Assembly: GCA_001890945.1 (NCBI GenBank)
Contig: MLAX01000002.1
Location: forward strand, 558,001 to 622,000
Length of the DNA: 64,000 nucleotides
Source of the DNA: Alphaproteobacteria bacterium AO1-B
Lineage (GTDB): Bacteria > Pseudomonadota > Alphaproteobacteria > Rhizobiales > Stappiaceae
Direction: 5' to 3'
Below are positions 17,131 through 27,912 of this stretch, piece after piece (the stretch's first letter is position 1; every line of letters begins with the position of its first letter). The notes below the pieces were generated by a model that worked only from the letters and a program-made list of their open reading frames with translations, did not search any database and was not told where the DNA came from. A program made the translations under genes and the position numbers.

Positions 17131-17636
17131 CAGGTGCCGCCCTCGCTGCCGTCCTTTTCCAATGTCCAGTGGCCGGATTTTCCGCCTGCCTTCTCAACAA
17201 GCCGAATATCTCCGATGACCATGCCGCGATCGACGGCCTTGGCCATATCATAGATGGTAAGGCAAGTCAGCGAACACGCTGTCAGCGCTTCCATTTCAAC
17301 ACCGGTTTGGCCACTTACTTTTGTGGTCGCCGTAACAACAAGGCCGGGGAGACTGTCATCCGGCTCAATGTCGACGTTCACCTTGGACAGCATCAGCGGG
17401 TGACAGAGCGGGATAAGCTCGTGGGTTTTTTTGGCAGCCAGGATGCCCGCAATCCGGGCAGTTCCAATCACATCGCCTTTTTTGGCGTTCCCGGAACGGA
17501 TGAGCTCCAGGGTTTCAGCGAGCATAGTGATGTGACCGCGCGCAACGGCGATCCGGTGTGTTGTTTCCTTTTCGGAGACATCGACCATGTTGGCCGCACC
17601 CGCGGCATCCAAATGTGTGAGGGTCGGTTCAGCCAC
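17130..17636 (-). CDS. moaC: Cyclic pyranopterin monophosphate synthase MoaC
   Basis: MoaC converts the MoaA product to cyclic pyranopterin monophosphate, an early step of molybdenum cofactor synthesis. The 168-residue product carries the family signature ([18 protein letters not shown], then [15 protein letters not shown] and [24 protein letters not shown] in pieces) with the conserved His, Lys and Asp of the active site. It lies 3 bp after trpC and overlaps moeA. Pairing with trp genes is a conserved alphaproteobacterial arrangement. Confidence 0.97.
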   Translation of the reverse strand: MAEPTLTHLDAAGAANMVDVSEKETTHRIAVARGHITMLAETLELIRSGNAKKGDVIGTARIAGILAAKKTHELIPLCHPLMLSKVNVDIEPDDSLPGLVVTATTKVSGQTGVEMEALTACSLTCLTIYDMAKAVDRGMVIGDIRLVEKAGGKSGHWTLEKDGSEGGT

Positions 17637-17639
17637 GCG

Positions 17640-18452
17640 TCAGCCTGCCTTTGACAGTGTTTCTTTGGCAAGTAGAGACTTCGTGGCTGAGGCGACGTCG
17701 TCTTGACGCATCAAGCTCTCACCGATGAGGAAGGTGGAAATGCCTACCTTGCTCATCCGTTCAAGATCAGCTGGCGTGAACAGTCCAGATTCGCCGACGA
17801 TGATCCTGTCATCAGGGATCATCGGTGCCAGTTCTTCGCTGGTTTCCAGTTTGGTCTCGAATGTCTTCAGGTTACGATTATTGATGCCCATCAAAGGAGA
17901 CGACAGCTTTAGCGCGCGTTCCAGTTCTTCCGCGTTGTGAACTTCCAGAAGGACGTCCATGCCGAGCTCAAACGCCGTGTCTTCGAGCGCTTTCGCCGTG
18001 TTGTCATCGATCGCAGCGAGAATGATCAGGATACAGTCCCCGCCCCAGGCTCTCGATTCGTAGACCTGATAGGTGTCGTAGAGAAAATCCTTGCGCAGGG
18101 CAGGGAGGCTGACGGCATCACGAGCCGCGGTCAAAAACTCTGGCTTGCCCTGGAAAGAAGGCGTGTCGGTCAGAACGGACAGGCATGCAGCGCCTCCTGC
18201 CTCGTATGCTTTTGCAAGCAGCGGCGGATCGAAATCCTCGCGAATAAGTCCCTTGGAAGGGCTCGCCTTTTTGATCTCGGCAATCAGAGCGTAGTCGCCA
18301 GCAGCATGTTTGGTTTCAAGGGCTTTTTGAAAACCGCGCGGCGCACTCACATCCTGAATACGTGCCTTTAGATCGTCGAAAGAGACTGCTGCCTTGGCAG
18401 CTGCGATCTCATCGCGCTTATAGGCTTCGATTTTTTGAAGTATGTCGGCCAT
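17640..18452 (-). CDS. trpC: Indole-3-glycerol phosphate synthase TrpC
   Basis: TrpC closes the indole ring from CdRP in tryptophan synthesis. The 270-residue single-function product has the TIM-barrel landmarks: [77 protein letters not shown] and VGESGL. It sits 3 bp after trpD, so the two are cotranscribed. No phosphoribosylanthranilate isomerase domain is fused. Confidence 0.97.
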   Translation of the reverse strand: MADILQKIEAYKRDEIAAAKAAVSFDDLKARIQDVSAPRGFQKALETKHAAGDYALIAEIKKASPSKGLIREDFDPPLLAKAYEAGGAACLSVLTDTPSFQGKPEFLTAARDAVSLPALRKDFLYDTYQVYESRAWGGDCILIILAAIDDNTAKALEDTAFELGMDVLLEVHNAEELERALKLSSPLMGINNRNLKTFETKLETSEELAPMIPDDRIIVGESGLFTPADLERMSKVGISTFLIGESLMRQDDVASATKSLLAKETLSKAG

Positions 18453-18455
18453 GTC

Positions 18456-19469
18456 TTATCCGTTCGAGACTGCGACGAGTTCGTTCAATGTGCTTGCAGC
18501 AGAGCCTGAATCAATAGACTGAGCGGCAATTGCAACGCCTTCCTTCAGGTCGGTGACCTTGTCCGCAACGATCAAGGATGCAGCTGCGTTGAAGAGCACG
18601 ACATCCCGATATGCATTTTTTGCACCCGCGAGGACTTCGCGCAGGGCCTTCGCGTTCTGCGCTGGCGTGCCGCCTTTGAGATCTGCAAGTTTTGCCTCTG
18701 GCAAACCAGCGTCTGCAGGCGTGACTTCGAACGAGCGGATCTCGCCGCCGGACAATTCGCTGACGAATGTCGGACCGGTGGTTGTGATCTCATCCATGCC
18801 GTCGGATCCATGAACGATCCAGGCTTTTTCTGTTCCAAGTTCCTTCAAGGCCTGGGCGACTGGCTCGACCCATTTGCGGTCGAAGACGCCGGTCATCTGG
18901 CGTTTCACGCGGGCCGGGCAGGACAGGGGGCCAAGAAGATTAAAAATCGTCCGGGTGCCCAATTCCATCCGCGTCGGACCAACATTTTTCATGGCGGCGT
19001 GATGAAGCGGGGCAAACATGAAGCCGATGCCGGCTTTGGAAATACAGTCCGAGATGACGTCCGGCGTGACATCAATATCCACACCGAGCTCGACCAGTGC
19101 TTCTGACGCGCCCGACTTGGATGACAGCGAGCGGTTGCCATGTTTCGCGACTGGAACGCCGCAACCGGCAACAACCAGCGCCGTGCAGGTCGAGATGTTG
19201 TAGCTGCCGGAATTGTCACCACCGGTGCCAACAATATCGATCGCATCGGCCGGTGCATCGACTGGCAGCATCTTCTCGCGCATTGTCGCAACGGCGCCGG
19301 TCACTTCAGCAACGGTTTCACCGCGCACCCGCAAGGCCATCAGGAAGCCTCCGAGCTGCGACGGCGTTGCCGAACCACTCAAGATAATGTCGAACGCGCT
19401 CCGTGCCTCTTCAAAGGTCAGAGAATGCCCGTCGGCAACCTTGGCAATGTAGTCCTTAAAGCTCTGCAT
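18456..19469 (-). CDS. trpD: Anthranilate phosphoribosyltransferase TrpD
   Basis: TrpD transfers phosphoribose from PRPP to anthranilate. The 337-residue product has the motif [16 protein letters not shown], the [21 protein letters not shown] segment and the [16 protein letters not shown] loop of the family. I chose the ATG at 19469, one base after the ppiD stop, giving [14 protein letters not shown]; an upstream extension would lie in ppiD. There is no trpG here; in rhizobia it is often fused to trpE elsewhere, which would explain this. Confidence 0.96.
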   Translation of the reverse strand: MQSFKDYIAKVADGHSLTFEEARSAFDIILSGSATPSQLGGFLMALRVRGETVAEVTGAVATMREKMLPVDAPADAIDIVGTGGDNSGSYNISTCTALVVAGCGVPVAKHGNRSLSSKSGASEALVELGVDIDVTPDVISDCISKAGIGFMFAPLHHAAMKNVGPTRMELGTRTIFNLLGPLSCPARVKRQMTGVFDRKWVEPVAQALKELGTEKAWIVHGSDGMDEITTTGPTFVSELSGGEIRSFEVTPADAGLPEAKLADLKGGTPAQNAKALREVLAGAKNAYRDVVLFNAAASLIVADKVTDLKEGVAIAAQSIDSGSAASTLNELVAVSNG

Positions 19470-19470
19470 T

Positions 19471-21390
19471 TTACATTCCGCTGCCACTGTGAGCCGTTCC
19501 ATCCGGGTTTAAGCCCATGACCTGGGCTACAGCAGCGCTGTTGATGTCAACACCTGCCCGGGTTTCCTGTTCCGCAACAAATAGATCCAGCAAGGAATTT
19601 TGGACCTGTTGGGAGAGCTGTCCTTCCAGCGCTGTGACTTCTGATGTCTCAGGGTTAAACTCGGGGATCTCAGAGCCGGTGACTTTCAGAACAACCCGGC
19701 CGTTGCCGTCGGCCGTTTCGGCTGTCGCAACAGAGCCAGCCGGCCCTTCGAAAATCGCGGTAAGGGCATCGCGGCCAATATCGCCGGTCGGAACACTGCG
19801 TGTCACACCTTCTGCGGTTTGAACTGTTACGCCTTCAGCAGCGGCAAGGTCGCCCAAGCTGGTGCCGCTCTCGGCTTTCGCCAACAGATCTGTTGCCTTT
19901 TGGCTGAGGCGTTCGTTTAGCTGATCCGATTTCCAGGCAGCAATAACCTGATCCCGAACTTCGTCGAGGTCACGATCCCGTTCCGGAGTGACGCTGGTCA
20001 CGTCGTACCAGAGGTATCCGCGATTGCCGATTTGAAGCACGTCGTTTTCAATGCCGATGTCGCTGTCGAACGCACCCGCTATCAGGCCTTCCGCATCCGG
20101 CAGAATGGCGTCGGTCTCAATTGTGGTCTTGCCCTCGCGGTCGAAAGAGCCGGTGCTTTTGACTGCCAAGGAGAAGCGCTCACCGATCTCGTCAAGTAGG
20201 GCGCCGCCCGCGCGGGCGTCTTCGATTTCATCAAGGAGATCGAGAATTTCACGTTCCGCTTGCTCCAGAGCGAGCTCCTCAACAATCTCGTCCCGCACAT
20301 CTGCGAAGGGGGTTGTGTTTGCGGGAATGATCTCTTCCACGTTTACGATGACGTCGGAAAAACGGCCATCAATGACATCACTGGTTTCGCTTGCCGCAAG
20401 GGCAAATGCTGCATCACCGATTGCATCGTCGAGGAAGTCTGTGCGGGACATAACGCCAAGCGTGACATCATTGTTGGTCAGATTGCGGTCTGCCATCAGG
20501 TCCGCGAATGTTTTGCCGCTTGCCAGGGCCTCTGCTGCGGCCTGTGCATCTTCATCGGAGTTAAACGACAGTTGGCGCACACGGCGGCGCTCTGGTTCGG
20601 CAAAGTCGGAAATCCTACGGTCGTATTCCGCCTGTGCATCCGCGTCAGTGATGTCCTCAGGACGCGCAAGCGCGGACGGCACCAGTTCGACATACTTGAT
20701 TTCGCGGTATTCGGGAGCCCGGAAATCAGCCTTCTTGCCATCATAGTAGGTGACGAGGGCATCTTCTGCCGGGTCTTCGATGTCGCCAATTTGCTCCGCC
20801 GCAATGGCAACATACTCAACGGAGCGTGTCTCATTCTGGAAGGCGTCGAACGCTGCAAGGTAAGCCTGCGGCGCGCTCATGCCTCCGATCAGGCCTTCGA
20901 TCACCTGGCTGCGCTCTGCTTCCTGACGGCGAAGGATCACGTATTCATCTTCGCGGTAGTCATTGGCGTTCAGCACTTGCTGAAGACGGCTGCGGTCATA
21001 TCGGCCGGATGCACCCTGGAACGCCGGATCCGACTGGATGATGGCTCCCAGGCGGTTGTCCGAAATGCCGACCTTCAGCTCCTGAGCGGCATTGCTCATC
21101 GCAGCCTGGCCGATGAGGCGGGCCAGAGCTTGCTGCGGAATACCGAGCGATGCACCTTCTTGCGGCGTCAACGGACGTCCGAACTGTTGACCAAGCCGGT
21201 TCAGGTCCTGGCGGTACATGCGGTCAAATTCCAAAAGGGAGACTTCCTTTTCGCCGACCTTGGCGACCGTGTTTTGGCCGTAGCCCTGGAGGAAATCTGT
21301 CACACCCCAGATCGCGAAGCTGAAGATCAGCAGGGCGATGAACAGTTTTGCAATCCAGGTACCTGCGCCCTTGCGCAATGAGTCAAGCAT
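19471..21390 (-). CDS. ppiD: Periplasmic folding chaperone PpiD/SurA-like
   Basis: The 639-residue product begins with a short basic stretch and one membrane helix (about residues 13-34, [23 protein letters not shown]), followed by a SurA_N-like chaperone region with [14 protein letters not shown] and [19 protein letters not shown], and a parvulin-like rotamase region around residues 240-360. The remainder is a long acidic helical tail. This is the PpiD layout: an inner-membrane-anchored periplasmic chaperone for exported proteins. Divergent from tpiA; trpD starts one base after its stop. Confidence 0.93.
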   Translation of the reverse strand: MLDSLRKGAGTWIAKLFIALLIFSFAIWGVTDFLQGYGQNTVAKVGEKEVSLLEFDRMYRQDLNRLGQQFGRPLTPQEGASLGIPQQALARLIGQAAMSNAAQELKVGISDNRLGAIIQSDPAFQGASGRYDRSRLQQVLNANDYREDEYVILRRQEAERSQVIEGLIGGMSAPQAYLAAFDAFQNETRSVEYVAIAAEQIGDIEDPAEDALVTYYDGKKADFRAPEYREIKYVELVPSALARPEDITDADAQAEYDRRISDFAEPERRRVRQLSFNSDEDAQAAAEALASGKTFADLMADRNLTNNDVTLGVMSRTDFLDDAIGDAAFALAASETSDVIDGRFSDVIVNVEEIIPANTTPFADVRDEIVEELALEQAEREILDLLDEIEDARAGGALLDEIGERFSLAVKSTGSFDREGKTTIETDAILPDAEGLIAGAFDSDIGIENDVLQIGNRGYLWYDVTSVTPERDRDLDEVRDQVIAAWKSDQLNERLSQKATDLLAKAESGTSLGDLAAAEGVTVQTAEGVTRSVPTGDIGRDALTAIFEGPAGSVATAETADGNGRVVLKVTGSEIPEFNPETSEVTALEGQLSQQVQNSLLDLFVAEQETRAGVDINSAAVAQVMGLNPDGTAHSGSGM

Positions 21391-21595
21391 GACGTCTCCC
21401 GTTTCTTTCGTCTCATGCGGGCGCCTGTCGGGCGCCGTTGTCCGGCTCGTTAGCGGAGCGGGCGGATCATAATGAGGCCTTCATAAACGAGCAAGGCGGC
21501 AAGAACAAACATCTTCATGACATTTCGCTGACCCATTGCATGGCGGCTTTGCATCTGGTCTATAGGCGCAAAATGCGGATCTGCAGGAGATATGA

Positions 21596-22354
21596 ATGAG
21601 CACGCCGATCAAGCCGATGGTGGCCGGAAACTGGAAAATGAACGGCCTGAAGGCCGGCCAGGCAGAGCTTCACAAGATGCTGGCTGGAATTTCGGAAGAT
21701 TTGGCTGATCGCGTGGATGTGATGATTTGTCCTCCGGCGACCTTGATCGCGTCGTTTTCCGAAAAAGTGACCGGCAACGTGATGGCCATCGGCGCACAAG
21801 ACTGCCATGTGGCGGCATCCGGTGCGCATACCGGTGACTTATCCGCTGGAATGATCGCCGATGCAGGTGCAAAGGCCGTTATCGTCGGACACTCTGAGCG
21901 TCGCACCGATCACGGAGAGACGGATGCAGATGTCAATGCAAAGGCTCAAGCGGCCTGGTCAGCTGGTCTTGTTGCCATCATCTGTGTTGGCGAAACCGAG
22001 GCGGAACGGAAAGCCGGTGACGCAGTTGCAGTCGTTGAGCGCCAGTTGGCGGGCTCTGTGCCGGATGGCGCGACTGCGCAAAATACCGTCATCGCATATG
22101 AGCCGGTGTGGGCAATCGGAACCGGATTGACGCCGACCGCCGATGATGTCGCCGAAATGCATGAAGCCATGCGGGTCGATCTTGCCAAGCGGTTTGGCGC
22201 CGAGGGAAGCGCCATGCGTCTGCTTTATGGTGGGTCGGTGAAACCGGGAAATGCAGCAGAGCTGATGGCTGTGGACAACGTTGATGGGGCGCTTGTAGGT
22301 GGTGCCAGCCTCAAGGCCGATGATTTCCTCGGTATCCTTGCTGCCTATCAATAA
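21596..22354 (+). CDS. tpiA: Triosephosphate isomerase
   Basis: TpiA interconverts dihydroxyacetone phosphate and glyceraldehyde-3-phosphate. The 252-residue product has catalytic Lys14 in GNWKMNG, His100 in VGHSERR, Glu170 in [11 protein letters not shown], and the phosphate-binding GGSVKPGNA and GALVGGASL loops. Length and start are normal. The 205-bp gap to ppiD holds divergent promoters. Confidence 0.98.
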   Translation: MSTPIKPMVAGNWKMNGLKAGQAELHKMLAGISEDLADRVDVMICPPATLIASFSEKVTGNVMAIGAQDCHVAASGAHTGDLSAGMIADAGAKAVIVGHSERRTDHGETDADVNAKAQAAWSAGLVAIICVGETEAERKAGDAVAVVERQLAGSVPDGATAQNTVIAYEPVWAIGTGLTPTADDVAEMHEAMRVDLAKRFGAEGSAMRLLYGGSVKPGNAAELMAVDNVDGALVGGASLKADDFLGILAAYQ

Positions 22355-22464
22355 GTCACCGAACCTTGACGCTTTGAACAAGAAGCATCAATTCATGGGT
22401 GGTAAGCGGCCTGCTTGTGGTGTAGAAGGCCGCCAATCTTGTATTTTGAACTGAACGGAAGCCG

Positions 22465-22857
22465 ATGGAAACCGTAGTCATCGTGATCCACCTTATGGTC
22501 GTTCTGGCCCTGGTGCTTGTTGTCCTCCTGCAGCGTTCTGAAGGCGGTGCGCTTGGCATGGGCGGCGGCGGCGGTGGAGGCGGCGGATTGATGTCCAGCC
22601 GCGGAACAGCCAACGTGTTAACACGGGCGACGGCCATTCTTGCTGTTGCGTTCTTCGCAACGTCGCTGACGCTCAGCCTGATCGCCTCTAACGAAGATAG
22701 CCCGGCATCAATCCTCGATGCCGCACCGGCTGCAACCAGCGGTGCGCCTGCTGCGCCGGGTGCTGATACCGACACCGGTGCTGGTGGCGGCGGAATTCTC
22801 GATTCGCTCAGACAACAGAGCCAACCCTCCGGGCCTCAGGTTCCAGCTGCTCAGTAA
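22465..22857 (+). CDS. secG: Protein translocase subunit SecG
   Basis: SecG is the small accessory membrane subunit of the SecYEG channel. The 130-residue product has two membrane segments (about 3-22 and 55-76) joined by the family loop QRSEGGALGMGGG..., here extended by a run of nine glycines. The C-terminus is an Ala/Pro/Gly-rich tail, longer than in enteric SecG, as usual in alphaproteobacteria. It follows tpiA. Confidence 0.95.
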   Translation: METVVIVIHLMVVLALVLVVLLQRSEGGALGMGGGGGGGGGLMSSRGTANVLTRATAILAVAFFATSLTLSLIASNEDSPASILDAAPAATSGAPAAPGADTDTGAGGGGILDSLRQQSQPSGPQVPAAQ

Positions 22858-22896
22858 CAGAGCGGCGCCGGAACCCGGCCTATTCGCCTAACATAT

Positions 22897-22926
22897 GCCC
22901 TGCGGCCCAAATCGCAGGGCATTTTT
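22897..22926 (+). terminator. Rho-independent terminator after secG
   Basis: GCCCTGCG and CGCAGGGC form a perfect 8-bp stem around an 8-base loop, followed by ATTTTTAT. It lies 39 bp after the secG stop, upstream of pyrG. Confidence 0.85.
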
Positions 22927-22962
22927 ATGTGTTAAGAACGTAACTCCCGAATGGTCAAATGA

Positions 22963-24618
<1,656 letters not shown>

Positions 24619-24648
24619 GGTCGCATTTCAGGAAATGGAGTTGAAGTA

Positions 24649-25473
24649 ATGGTGCGCGGCCTGGATCATGTCGTAATGCCTGTTCATGACCTTGCGGCCG
24701 CCGCTGCGGCTTTCGAGCGGCTCGGGTTTACGACATCACCGGAAAACCGCCATTCCTGGGGAACGGCCAACCGGCTGATTCAGCTGGACGGCTTTTTCCT
24801 GGAAATTCTCTCCATCGCCGACGACAGCCTGATCACGGAAACCGATGGATCAACGTTTTCTTTTGGCGGCTTTAACCGGGACTTCCTGAAAAAGCGGGAA
24901 GGGGCCAGCATGATGGTCCTCGACAGTGCGGACCCCAAGATAGATCGGTCCGACTTCGAACGGGCCGGTTTGCAGCTGTATGACCCTTTCTCGTTTGAAC
25001 GGGTTGCCAATCGCCCGGATGGAACGACGGCGCAAGTGGGGTTCGATCTGACAATCGTTGGAGATCCTGAGAGCCCTGAGATCGGTTACTTCACCTGCCA
25101 CAACCGTTTTCCGGAAAACTTTTGGCAGCCAGCGCTGCAAAACCATGCCAATGGCGCTCAGACCGTCAAAGCGGTTTACATGTTGGCAAAAGATCCGTCT
25201 GATCATCACGAGTTCTTGGGTGGGTTCACTGGCCAGCGGGAGATGCGGGCAACCAGCCTTGGCCTTGAACTTGAAACAGCACGTGGTCAGGTCGTAGTCC
25301 TTAATCCGCGCGCCTACAGGTCATTGATCGGGGACAAGGCCGCCGATGCTGTGTCAGGCGACCTTCCGCAAATCACAGCGCTCGAAGTCGGCTGCAAAGG
25401 TTTGAAAACGCGCCAAGTTGTGCCTGCAAATGATTTGTTTGGCCTGACGCTTATCTTAAGCCCGACTGACTGA
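24649..25473 (+). CDS. VOC-family (glyoxalase-like) protein
   Basis: A 274-residue soluble protein beginning VRGLDHVVMPVHDLAAAAAAFERLGF, a glyoxalase/VOC beta-alpha-beta module, with further beta structure after LIQLDGFFLEIL and near residue 150. Some VOC metal ligands (His in DHVV and Glu in FFLEIL) are visible. The family covers dioxygenases, isomerases and resistance proteins; the substrate here cannot be inferred. It follows pyrG by 30 bp, where kdsA and eno would be found in many relatives. Confidence 0.85.
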   Translation: MVRGLDHVVMPVHDLAAAAAAFERLGFTTSPENRHSWGTANRLIQLDGFFLEILSIADDSLITETDGSTFSFGGFNRDFLKKREGASMMVLDSADPKIDRSDFERAGLQLYDPFSFERVANRPDGTTAQVGFDLTIVGDPESPEIGYFTCHNRFPENFWQPALQNHANGAQTVKAVYMLAKDPSDHHEFLGGFTGQREMRATSLGLELETARGQVVVLNPRAYRSLIGDKAADAVSGDLPQITALEVGCKGLKTRQVVPANDLFGLTLILSPTD

Positions 25474-25633
25474 TTTTCACTTCTTAGACCGCCTCTGCCA
25501 CGCAGGGATGACACTCACCAGCACCATTCACGTCTTCGCGACAGCCCTTGTTGAAACTCTAAGTCGCAATATATCCGATTAAGAACGCGATTGTTTTCGT
25601 CTCGTGATTCGGATTTCGGAGCGTGTGTTTATC

Positions 25634-25819
25634 ATGATCAAGATGCGGTTTGAGGCTTTGGCGCCAAAGATTGCCATTGCCGCACTGTCGGCGATTGTGT
25701 TGGCTGGCTGCTCGCCGACCGCCAATACTGGCGGAAGCCCCAGTGGCTTTTCTAATGGAACGTATATTGAGCCGCCGCCAAGGCAAGTCGGACGCGGACA
25801 ATCCGGTGGTGGGCGATAA
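25634..25819 (+). CDS. Small lipoprotein, tandem paralogue 1
   Basis: A 61-residue predicted lipoprotein. Residues 1-25 are a signal peptide ending in the lipobox IVLAGC with Cys26, followed by Ser, so outer-membrane sorting is expected. The mature part is only about 36 residues: a Ser/Gly/Thr linker and a tail YIEPPPRQVGRGQSGGGR. Two similar genes follow on the same strand. Family unknown to me. The start could also be the ATG three codons later (25643), which keeps the lipobox. Confidence 0.75.
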   Translation: MIKMRFEALAPKIAIAALSAIVLAGCSPTANTGGSPSGFSNGTYIEPPPRQVGRGQSGGGR

Positions 25820-25946
25820 CACGCACTTTTCGGTCCATTTTCCGTGCCGAAACTTGTAACGGTTACCTGATAGCGATTTACTCTGTGGCAGCTTTATTCA
25901 GGAGTGACTGTTTCATCTGTCAGATGAATTGAACGGATAGTATCTG

Positions 25947-26141
25947 ATGAGACCTGAAAAACTTAAATATGCATCCCGATTTCTCGTTCCGATGCTTTTA
26001 ACCGGTGCTGTCTTGGTGGGATGTTCTCCAACCACAAACAGTGGTCAAAGCTCGACCGGAGAAGTCGGGACTTTCACGAATGGAAAATACAATGCCCCGC
26101 CGCCTCGATTTGTTGGTAGCGGGATGGGAGGCGGGCGCTGA
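25947..26141 (+). CDS. Small lipoprotein, tandem paralogue 2
   Basis: A 64-residue predicted lipoprotein with a basic N-terminus (MRPEKLKYASR), a hydrophobic core and lipobox AVLVGC, Cys26 followed by SPTT. The mature tail is a Gly/Ser/Thr linker and NAPPPRFVGSGMGGGR, matching the end of the genes on either side. It lies 127 bp after paralogue 1, so each probably has its own promoter or leader. Function unknown. Confidence 0.78.
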   Translation: MRPEKLKYASRFLVPMLLTGAVLVGCSPTTNSGQSSTGEVGTFTNGKYNAPPPRFVGSGMGGGR

Positions 26142-26273
26142 TCTATGCGGGTTGGTCCGCTGTACCCCTTGAATACACGCTTAATTGACTTCAAATTATA
26201 GCTACCGGCTCAAGCTAAAGTTGAGTGATGTGATTTGTGCATCTTGCCGGTTGATTTGGATGGACGTTGTCTC

Positions 26274-26465
26274 ATGAATGCTAATCGGTCGAAAAGGTCA
26301 CTCCGTGTTCTTGCCCCGACGCTTTTGATCGGCGCCGTATTGGTTGGATGTTCCCCGACAACGGGCGGTGGGACTGGCGCAACGCCTGGCGAGCCTGGCA
26401 CATATGTCGGCGGCAAATATATTGAGCCGCCGCCTCGGCGAGTCGGGCGCGGTGGTGGCCGCTGA
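26274..26465 (+). CDS. Small lipoprotein, tandem paralogue 3
   Basis: A 63-residue predicted lipoprotein: signal peptide with RSLRVLAPTLLIG, lipobox AVLVGC, Cys26, then SPTTGGG and the ending KYIEPPPRRVGRGGGR. It lies 132 bp after paralogue 2 and 283 bp before the efflux-pump gene. The mature sequence is the most like paralogue 2 in the linker and like paralogue 1 in the tail. I chose ATG 26274; the frame is open further upstream but the extra residues do not look like a signal peptide. Confidence 0.78.
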   Translation: MNANRSKRSLRVLAPTLLIGAVLVGCSPTTGGGTGATPGEPGTYVGGKYIEPPPRRVGRGGGR

Positions 26466-26748
26466 GCCGAACATCCTGCGAGAGTTGTTTCCATTATAGG
26501 CGCTTTTGCATGCGTTGGCGTAAGCTGAGAAATTCCTTTGCCGGTTCATTCGATAGGCCTCTTCAGGACAACAATTCTGCAGATACTTAGGTCTTCGCTC
26601 GGGTGGTTCGTTGTAAATACACCAGCGGCTTCCGAACCTTGCGCGCTGTGAAAGTCGAATAATCGCTTGTTGAAACGGGAACTCCTTTTATAGTGAAAGG
26701 CAAATCACTGGTCTGGCCGGATTGGCCATCACGTGGGAGCCTACCCTT

Positions 26749-27912
26749 ATGTTTTTTGAGCGTTTTAGCCTCAAAACCCGTTTCGCCGCTGCACCGTTAT
26801 TAGCTGCTGCTGTCCTCGCAGGATGTTCTGATAACAGCGCAAATCAGCAGGCTGAAGCACCACCGCCTCCGGCAGTGACTGTTGCGAAGATCGAAAAAAC
26901 CGACATTCGACAGAGTGCGCGCTTTGTGGGCCAGGTCGCCGCTGTCGATCAGGTTGACCTGGTTGCCCGGGTCAGTGGGTTCCTGGAAAACAAGGCCGTG
27001 CCGGATGGGTCGGTCGTCAAAAAGGGCGATCAGCTTTTCACGATTGAAAAGGCCCAGTACGAAGCATCGTTGTTGAAGGCCAAGGCAGATGTCGCCAGCG
27101 CCAAGGCGGATGCGGCGCTGAAGGCCGCTGACGAAAAGCGCGACAAGGATCTTTTTGAAAAAGGCCATGTTTCTGAAGCTGCTTACGAAGCGACACTGGC
27201 TCAGAAAGAGCAAGCCGAGGCCTTGGTTGAGGCCGCTGAATCCGCTCAGAAACAAGCCGAGCTAAACCTCAGCTATACGGATGTCTCTGCGCCATTCCCC
27301 GGCCAGATGGGCAAGACGACCTACAGTGTGGGCGAAGTGGTTGGACCAAGCACCCAGCCGCTTGCCAAGCTCATTCGACTTGCACCGGTTTACGTGAATT
27401 TCTCTGTAAGCGAATCTGAGTACCTCAATGCTGTAAAGAACCACGGCATCAACCCATCTGATATTGATGCGAGCAAGTCTCCTGATATTAAGCTGATCCT
27501 GCCGAACGGCCAGCAATATGAGGAAGTTGGCAAAATCGTTTATATCGACAATGCAGTCGACCCAACCACCGGGACGATCGCTTTCCGTGGCCAGTTTGCC
27601 AACGAGGACATCCGACTGCTGGCTGGGACCTATGTCACTGTGATACTTGAGGCTCCGGAAACAGAAACGGCTCTGGTTGTGCCGCAATCTGCAATCCAGC
27701 GGGATCAGCAGGGCGATTTTGCGCTTCAGGTCGCCGACGACAAGACCGTGAAGCAGGTCTATCTGGATCTGGGTCAGCAGGTCGACACGAACTTCGTTGT
27801 TAAAAAGGGCCTCGATGAGGGCGCCGAAGTGATTGTCGAAGGGCTGCAGAAAGTCCGCCCGGGCGTTGAGGTCGATCCGGTTCTTGCCTCACAGCCGGCG
27901 GAGAGCAGCTAA
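26749..27912 (+). CDS. RND efflux pump periplasmic adaptor (membrane fusion protein)
   Basis: A 387-residue lipoprotein (lipobox AVLAGC, Cys26) of the AcrA/MexA type. The sequence has the barrel-sandwich/lipoyl half-motif (VVKKGDQLFTIEKAQYEASL), an alpha-helical hairpin rich in Ala, Lys and Glu (residues about 90-185), then a beta-barrel domain (NFSVSESEYLNAV...) and a membrane-proximal domain (VVVEGLQKVRPGVEV). It links the inner-membrane transporter to an outer-membrane channel. The start ATG at 26749 was chosen because the upstream extension would add nine residues before the signal peptide. The next gene starts immediately after its stop. Confidence 0.93.
   Translation: MFFERFSLKTRFAAAPLLAAAVLAGCSDNSANQQAEAPPPPAVTVAKIEKTDIRQSARFVGQVAAVDQVDLVARVSGFLENKAVPDGSVVKKGDQLFTIEKAQYEASLLKAKADVASAKADAALKAADEKRDKDLFEKGHVSEAAYEATLAQKEQAEALVEAAESAQKQAELNLSYTDVSAPFPGQMGKTTYSVGEVVGPSTQPLAKLIRLAPVYVNFSVSESEYLNAVKNHGINPSDIDASKSPDIKLILPNGQQYEEVGKIVYIDNAVDPTTGTIAFRGQFANEDIRLLAGTYVTVILEAPETETALVVPQSAIQRDQQGDFALQVADDKTVKQVYLDLGQQVDTNFVVKKGLDEGAEVIVEGLQKVRPGVEVDPVLASQPAESS

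Noticed and set aside
18456-19469. Missing trpG taken as gene loss
   Set aside because: In rhizobia trpE and trpG are often a fused gene elsewhere, so absence beside trpD is expected and not a finding.
20260-21381. 373-codon open frame antisense to ppiD
   Set aside because: The opposite strand encodes a well-supported chaperone; the translation has no domain and looks like a mirror of Ala/Glu-rich codons.
26210-26494. Open frame antisense to the third mini-lipoprotein
   Set aside because: The plus frame has a proper lipobox and paralogues; the antisense product merely mirrors its Pro/Gly/Arg codons.
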